In this document: positions 10,001 to 13,404 of the stretch, in pieces
How positions within the stretch are numbered: position 1 is the first letter of the stretch
Layout of the letters: each line of letters begins with the position of its first letter
Assembly: GCA_009602725.1 (NCBI GenBank)
Contig: WELB01000466.1
Span: forward strand, 3,318-16,721
Reading direction: 5' to 3'
DNA length: 13,404 nucleotides
Source: Spirogloea muscicola
Lineage: Eukaryota > Streptophyta > Zygnematophyceae > Spirogloeales > Spirogloeaceae
Position numbers and translations under genes: made by a program
The notes under the pieces: generated by a model
What the model was told of the DNA's origin: nothing
Databases searched by the model: none
What the model saw: the letters and a program-made list of their open reading frames with translations, nothing else

Positions 10001-11257
10001 CCCTTCCGCTTGCCTTCCCCAAAGAAGGTGAATGGGAAGCATAACAAGAAGTTAGCTGAGAGCCCTCCTGAGGCGCTACCGTGGGGCCCAGATGTCAGAG
10101 TTGCCAGATTTCCTCCCCAAGCTAGCGAGCTACTGGCCTCGGAAAACAGTGGCTGGGTGGCTGTCAGTAGCTGGCCCACTTTACAAGGAGGCCCCCTGGT
10201 GGTTGGGCTTGGCATGAGCGGCCCCACCATCGCTTCCGTCGGCCGAAGGCAGGGCCTGCGGGATGACGACCTAGCGAAGATCATACTGGGCTTTGACAAG
10301 TGGCAGATTCAGACTGTGGCAATGTGGCATTCTACCAATGGTCGCACAGTCCAGTGGGTGATCGTCAACTGCTTGGACAGGACAGGTTTGTACTTCTTAC
10401 GGACAGCACCAGCATCAGAGGCAGTACAGACTTCATGTCTCCATTGTGCTCTCATGCATCAGTTTGAGCATCCACTTAAAGCTGGCGGCTGCATCAGTAG
10501 TGGCTGCAGCTACGTTTGTCCTCTTATTTGTGCAAGCCTTTTACCTGTTCCTTGACATCTGGGAGCCTGGCTTGAAGGGTCTCTCTAATTGTACAGCTGT
10601 TCTCATTTTTGTGCAGGTCTCCTTGCAGATGTGTCTGGCATCCTTACAAGTAGAGGACTTGCCATCTGCACACATGCTGTATGCACATTTCCCCGCTTAC
10701 ATTACCTGATGCTTATTGACTTCTCAAAGAGGCCTCCTAGTCAGCTTGGTTGACGTGATGATGATGGAGCCATACCATACTTTATTGCAATTAAGCCATC
10801 TCAGGGTGCTCAGATGTCTCACTGTGTTGGCCTTGAGCCTTGCAACTATTGACAGGGGCGCACTGATCGCAATCTTGGTGTTGGGACCATGCTTTTCGAC
10901 GTCGAAGGCAGCAATAGTGTTGTCAATCTGGTAAGGGCAGCCCAGCATCGCTTCCATTCTCTCAACTTGTCAACTTTGCGCTGTATCTCTCAGATATCCT
11001 AGTGTCCTACATTATGGGTCAGTTGACCTAGTAGGTGACTTGTCTGCTTGCCAGGCAGTAGATCAGGCTAGTCTGGCGCAGCACCAGGATTGAGTTATGT
11101 CACTTAAGGCTAGCTGCTAATGTCCCTTGCTTGCGTTTTTGTGTAATGGCAACAGGCAGGTGTCGCCAACCAGTTGGCGGCAGTGGAGGGTGTGCTGAGC
11201 TGCGCGCTAGGATGCACGTGGCAAAGTCCTCAGACTACCCGCCGGCCTCAGGACTAG
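4063..11257 (+). CDS. RSH1: RelA/SpoT homologue, RSH1 type: plastid (p)ppGpp hydrolase (21 exons)
   Basis: Exons: 4063-4434, 4821-4886, 5133-5225, 5404-5535, 5721-5822, 5930-6007, 6159-6230, 6363-6470, 6632-6729, 6926-6986, 7251-7358, 7597-7704, 7920-8162, 8452-8583, 8766-8852, 9021-9092, 9343-9429, 9593-10385, 10617-10678, 10856-10930 and 11156-11257: 3051 nt, 1016 residues, stop TAG. All introns are GT..AG and the frame is unbroken. The start ATG sits in GCCATGG; the only in-frame ATG upstream is closed by TAA at 3940. Residues 1 to about 110 are Ala/Arg/Ser/Pro-rich, as in a chloroplast transit peptide. HD hydrolase (about 145-300): [28 protein letters not shown] (H190, D191) and KLADRLHNM (D265, N269), the Mn-site residues of the family. 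Synthetase (about 340-490): [24 protein letters not shown] (E464) and D391 are kept, but the ATP-binding Gly-Arg before K370 reads Thr-Leu, which argues against (p)ppGpp synthesis. TGS about 572-645; low-complexity linker about 700-900 containing [11 protein letters not shown] about 910-1000 ([20 protein letters not shown]). No EF-hands are seen, so this is not the Ca2+-dependent CRSH type. Confidence 0.96.
4103..4103. other. Ambiguous base (N) in RSH1 exon 1
   Basis: The only N in the window lies in a CCG/GCC-rich stretch of exon 1. It is the second base of codon 14 (GNG), so one residue of the putative transit peptide is undefined. The flanking frame is kept, which suggests an unresolved base rather than a gap. 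Confidence 0.95.
4630..4661. other. Inverted repeat (stem-loop) in RSH1 intron 1
   Basis: The arms at 4630-4641 (AGCTCGTCAAGG) and 4650-4661 (CCTTGACAAGCT) are complementary over 12 bases with a single mismatch, around an 8-base loop. Outside them CTGAG at 4624-4628 and CTCAG at 4667-4671 are also complementary, so a longer bulged hairpin is possible. It lies inside the 386-bp first intron. No RNA family is recognised. Confidence 0.5.
8187..8239. repeat. Perfect 25-bp tandem duplication in RSH1 intron 13
   Basis: Positions 8187-8211 and 8215-8239 are identical (CCTAGTTTGC...TTGACATGT), 28 bp apart, with the 3-base spacer TGA between them. The duplication lies in the intron after exon 13, just past the donor at 8163. 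It looks like a recent slippage or local duplication with no coding effect. Confidence 0.9.
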
Positions 11258-12357
11258 TTTGGTCACGATCCTAGCACGTACGGGCTTCCTGCCAATGCAC
11301 CCAGTGACTGACGCACATATTCTGATTGTGCCAACAGAATGATTATGGATGTGCCGCTATTTAAAATTTGATGTCTAGGACCGTGTGCCATGACATGGCT
11401 TTGGCAATGTGACAAAAAAAATGCGTTGCTGTTGGCTGGCTTTGTGCAGATTGCCCCTGATGGTGCTCCTCCCTTTTGTCGCCTCCTCCCCAGAAACTGG
11501 GGAGTGCAGCCTGCTCCCATTTTCAATTTCAGGGTTGCAGCAGTCTGACTTGCAAGTGTTGTGCTATCCCAGCGGCTCCTACCAGCTGCGTCGCTCATAG
11601 ACGCCGCAGCACTGTCCAAGTCAATGTCTATTATGGAGCGGTTCTGCTGGCTTTGTCAACCGCCTGCTTAAATCTGTTGCATGTGAGGGTAGAATCCCTC
11701 GTGCACTCCTGGACGGACTCGTGGCAAGCTGCATAGCAGCCCGTGGCCACTTCGCCGATGCGGGCACCACAGCTGAGCTGCCTGCGCTGTAGGTTACGCT
11801 GCAGGTATTGCCTGTGCGTAACCATGTTTTCCATTTGCCAAGTTAAGGGCGAGGCTTGCCAAAGCCGAGGGCAAGCTCGGCGTGGTCAGCCTGCAGTGCA
11901 AGCAATGACTTGACAGTAGCAGGCTGGCTGTGACCACTGGCACAAAGCTCCTGTACAAGGCCCTCTATGGCAGCTCTAGAAGTAGGCATGTGTACAAGTG
12001 GTTGCAGGCTGTGCCAGGCCGCAAGTGGGCAGCCTTGACATCGGCAGCAACCGCTGCTGATGTTTTCCCTCACCTTCCTCGGGCAAGGGTGGCATAGTGC
12101 CGACCTGAACATTGCTGCTTTGCTGTGGCCCTTATGGCAGCTCGGAGAAAGGCATTTGCGCTACCTGAGCCAGGCTGCCAGTGTGAAGCAGCAGCCATGA
12201 CCGCTGCCCTTGTTGGGCCTCAGCCTCCTGCTCTTGGCGGAGGTGGCACACCGCCGGCCGTCAAGTGCTTTGTGCTGTGGCCCCTGTGCTTCGATGAAGG
12301 CCGGCTAAGCGAAGATGCGATCGGGTTGTTTTGTCTGCCCTGTGGCTCAATCCCGTC
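11258..12357. other. Spacer between two convergent genes
   Basis: RSH1 (+) stops at 11257 and the next gene (-) stops at 12358, so both 3' untranslated regions fall here. I did not find a TGTAA motif on the forward strand, or its complement, close behind either stop codon. The spacer is not featureless: three forward-strand stretches look coding but are interrupted (next entry). Confidence 0.6.
11390..12097 (+). pseudogene. Interrupted coding-like segments, possibly a PPR-like gene remnant
   Basis: Three forward stretches read like protein but do not join cleanly. The first is open from ATG 11390 to TGA 11546-11548 and includes APDGAPPFCRLLPRNWGVQP; the same frame continues after the TGA with LLPAASLIDAAALSKSM to a TAA near 11670. 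The second, in another frame, runs from about 11649 to TAG 11790 and includes GRIPRALLDGLVASCIAARG, which has the Leu/Val..Cys..Gly spacing of a PPR-type helix pair. The third, after a plausible acceptor at 11922, runs from 11923 to TAG 12095 and includes KALYGSSRSRHVYKWLQAVP. A donor-like GTAGGT at 11788 would join the second to the third in phase. A decayed gene, an intron-containing short gene, or chance open frames in 3' UTR sequence all remain possible. I do not recognise a specific family. Confidence 0.25.
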
Positions 12358-13276
12358 TTAGTGGCTGACAGCAGCAGTGGAGCTGCCAGCGGCGTGGTAG
12401 GAGAAGTGATCGGACGCATGCGTGTTGCGTGCGGCCAGGTCGTGTTGCAGGCTGCCGCGAGCGCCGCTGTTGGCGTTGGCGCTGGCGGAGGTGGCATCGG
12501 GACGGTCGTTGAGGAACGCCCAGTTGCTGCGCGTCCACCTGCGAGCGGGCCGAGGGCTGCCGGCTGCATCGGTCGGCGAGCTGCGGTAGTCACTGAAATA
12601 ATATGGGCTTGCCTGTACTGGCCACTCGACTCACCAGTCTTTGACAATGGCCTTCTTGGCAGCGGCGCTGAGGTCGTCGGGCTCGGAGCCGGTGAACGGC
12701 CCCGCCGCCGCCTCGGCGGCACCATCCTGGCGGACCTGCTGTCAGCGAGGCACCACGGGGTCAGCTTCTGACTCGGTGGCAATGGTAGCAGCGGCGCGAT
12801 GATGGCGGCGGCACTGCAGTCAGGCCAAAGTTCACCGTCTCTGGGACGGTCGCGAGGTGCCTGTCGCCGCCGCCGGCGACGGACGAGGCTGCGGCATCGT
12901 CCGAGGCTGCGGCCGCAGCGCGCCGCGCGGCCCAGAAGGCCTCCACCTCGTCCTCGGTAAAGGACTTGCGGCGGCCCAGCACTGCGGCAGCAGAAGCCCG
13001 CAAGCCGCTCAGCTGATGGCCAGCAGTGGATAGCTCAGGCTGCCCACATCCGCAACGGCGAGTGGCAGCAACGGCATGGGCAGCCTACCAAAGGAATTCG
13101 CCGGGCTGCGCTGCAGCACCGCAGCAAAAGGACTGGCAGGCGCTGCTGCCGCCGGCCTCTGCTGCCATGGAACGGAGGAGGATTTGGTAATGTGGGGTGG
13201 GGTTTCGTGAATTTGTGGAGAGTTTGCCTTTTGGAGAGCGTGGCGTGGAGCTCCAGCCCGCCATGAGGGAGCCCAT
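12358..13276 (-). CDS. Uncharacterised plant-type protein (MGSLMAGW...WWTRSNWAFLN family), 4 exons
   Basis: Read on the minus strand. Exon 1 starts at ATG 13276 (MGSLMAGWSSTPRSPKG) and ends at a phase-1 donor that I cannot fix: 13174 or 13120 both fit. Exon 2 is about 12981-12836, after a pyrimidine-rich CCGCAG acceptor, and gives GRRKSFTEDEVEAFWAARR. Exon 3 is 12738-12635, ending at a consensus GTGAGT donor, with EPDDLSAAAKKAIVKD. Exon 4 is 12538-12358, with the split codon restoring KDWWTRSNWAFLNDRP, and ends in TAA. Phases agree; total about 177-195 residues. From memory, a land-plant family of unknown function starts MGSLMAGWDSP, continues with an SLTKEEI.AFW-like segment, and holds GWWTRSNWAFLNEPP near its C-terminus; the same three blocks occur here in the same order. 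No catalytic motif, signal peptide or membrane segment is visible. The middle of the protein is Ala-rich. The function is unknown. Confidence 0.8.
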
Positions 13277-13404
13277 GGTGTCCAGCGGCGGCGGCGGCGG
13301 CGGCGGCGGCAGCGGCGGCTGCAGGGGAGATAGCGGCGGGCGGAGGGAGGCTGAGCTTTTCTTGAGAGGGCTTATGGGAGGAATGTGGGAGGGGGACAAC
13401 GGAG
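13277..13404 (-). promoter_or_regulatory. GC-rich upstream region / 5' leader of the minus-strand gene
   Basis: Upstream of ATG 13276 (minus strand) lies a CCG-rich tract, seen on the plus strand as (GGC)n at about 13286-13319, followed by a pyrimidine-rich (minus strand) leader. The reading frame stays open through this tract as polyproline, but it has no ATG before 13276, so I treat it as leader and not as coding. No TATA box is visible before the window ends. Confidence 0.45.

Noticed and set aside
12261-12782. A 173-codon open frame on the minus strand
   Set aside because: It lies over exons 3 and 4 of the minus-strand gene but in another frame. The spliced frame that yields KDWWTRSNWAFLNDRP is far better supported, so this one is a GC-rich shadow.
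13277-13399. An N-terminal extension of the minus-strand protein through the polyproline tract
   Set aside because: The frame is open but has no ATG upstream of 13276, and family members start at MGSLMAGW.

Overview
The window is nuclear DNA from a green-lineage eukaryote, most likely a chlorophyte (green) alga. Three things point that way: dense spliceosomal introns of roughly 80-440 bp with GT..AG ends, GC-rich first exons set against more AT-rich introns, and two genes of plant/plastid type (an RSH1-type plastid ppGpp enzyme, and a protein whose family I otherwise know only from land plants). A trebouxiophyte is my guess, but the sequence alone does not fix the genus. There are no bacterial operons, IS elements, CRISPR arrays, tRNAs or rRNAs that I can see.

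Layout. (1) Positions 1-2754 (+): the 3' seven exons of a glycoside hydrolase family 28-like (polygalacturonase-like) beta-helix protein; its 5' end lies outside the window, and its last residues are uncertain because of a possible frameshift near 2750. (2) 2755-4062: spacer with a degenerate 73/74-bp minisatellite at about 3220-3515 and a GC-rich leader of the next gene. (3) 4063-11257 (+): a complete 21-exon RelA/SpoT homologue (RSH1 type, 1016 aa), reconstructed exon by exon with an unbroken frame. It has a putative transit peptide, HD hydrolase, synthetase, TGS, a long low-complexity linker and a C-terminal ACT domain. The hydrolase metal ligands are intact, but the ATP-binding Gly-Arg of the synthetase is replaced, as in plant RSH1, so the enzyme is probably a ppGpp hydrolase. 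(4) 11258-12357: convergent spacer holding coding-like but interrupted stretches on the + strand, possibly PPR-like. (5) 12358-13276 (-): a small four-exon gene for an uncharacterised plant-type protein that begins MGSLMAGW and carries a WWTRSNWAFLN core. (6) 13277-13404: its GC-rich upstream region.

The genes are independent nuclear transcription units, not a pathway cluster. RSH1 would act in the chloroplast on the alarmone (p)ppGpp; the GH28-like protein would act on pectin-like or other uronic-acid polysaccharides if it is active; the third protein has no known function. The most useful items for follow-up are the mixed intact/lost active sites of the RSH1 and GH28-like proteins, the conserved plant orphan protein, and the interrupted coding-like segment in the convergent spacer.
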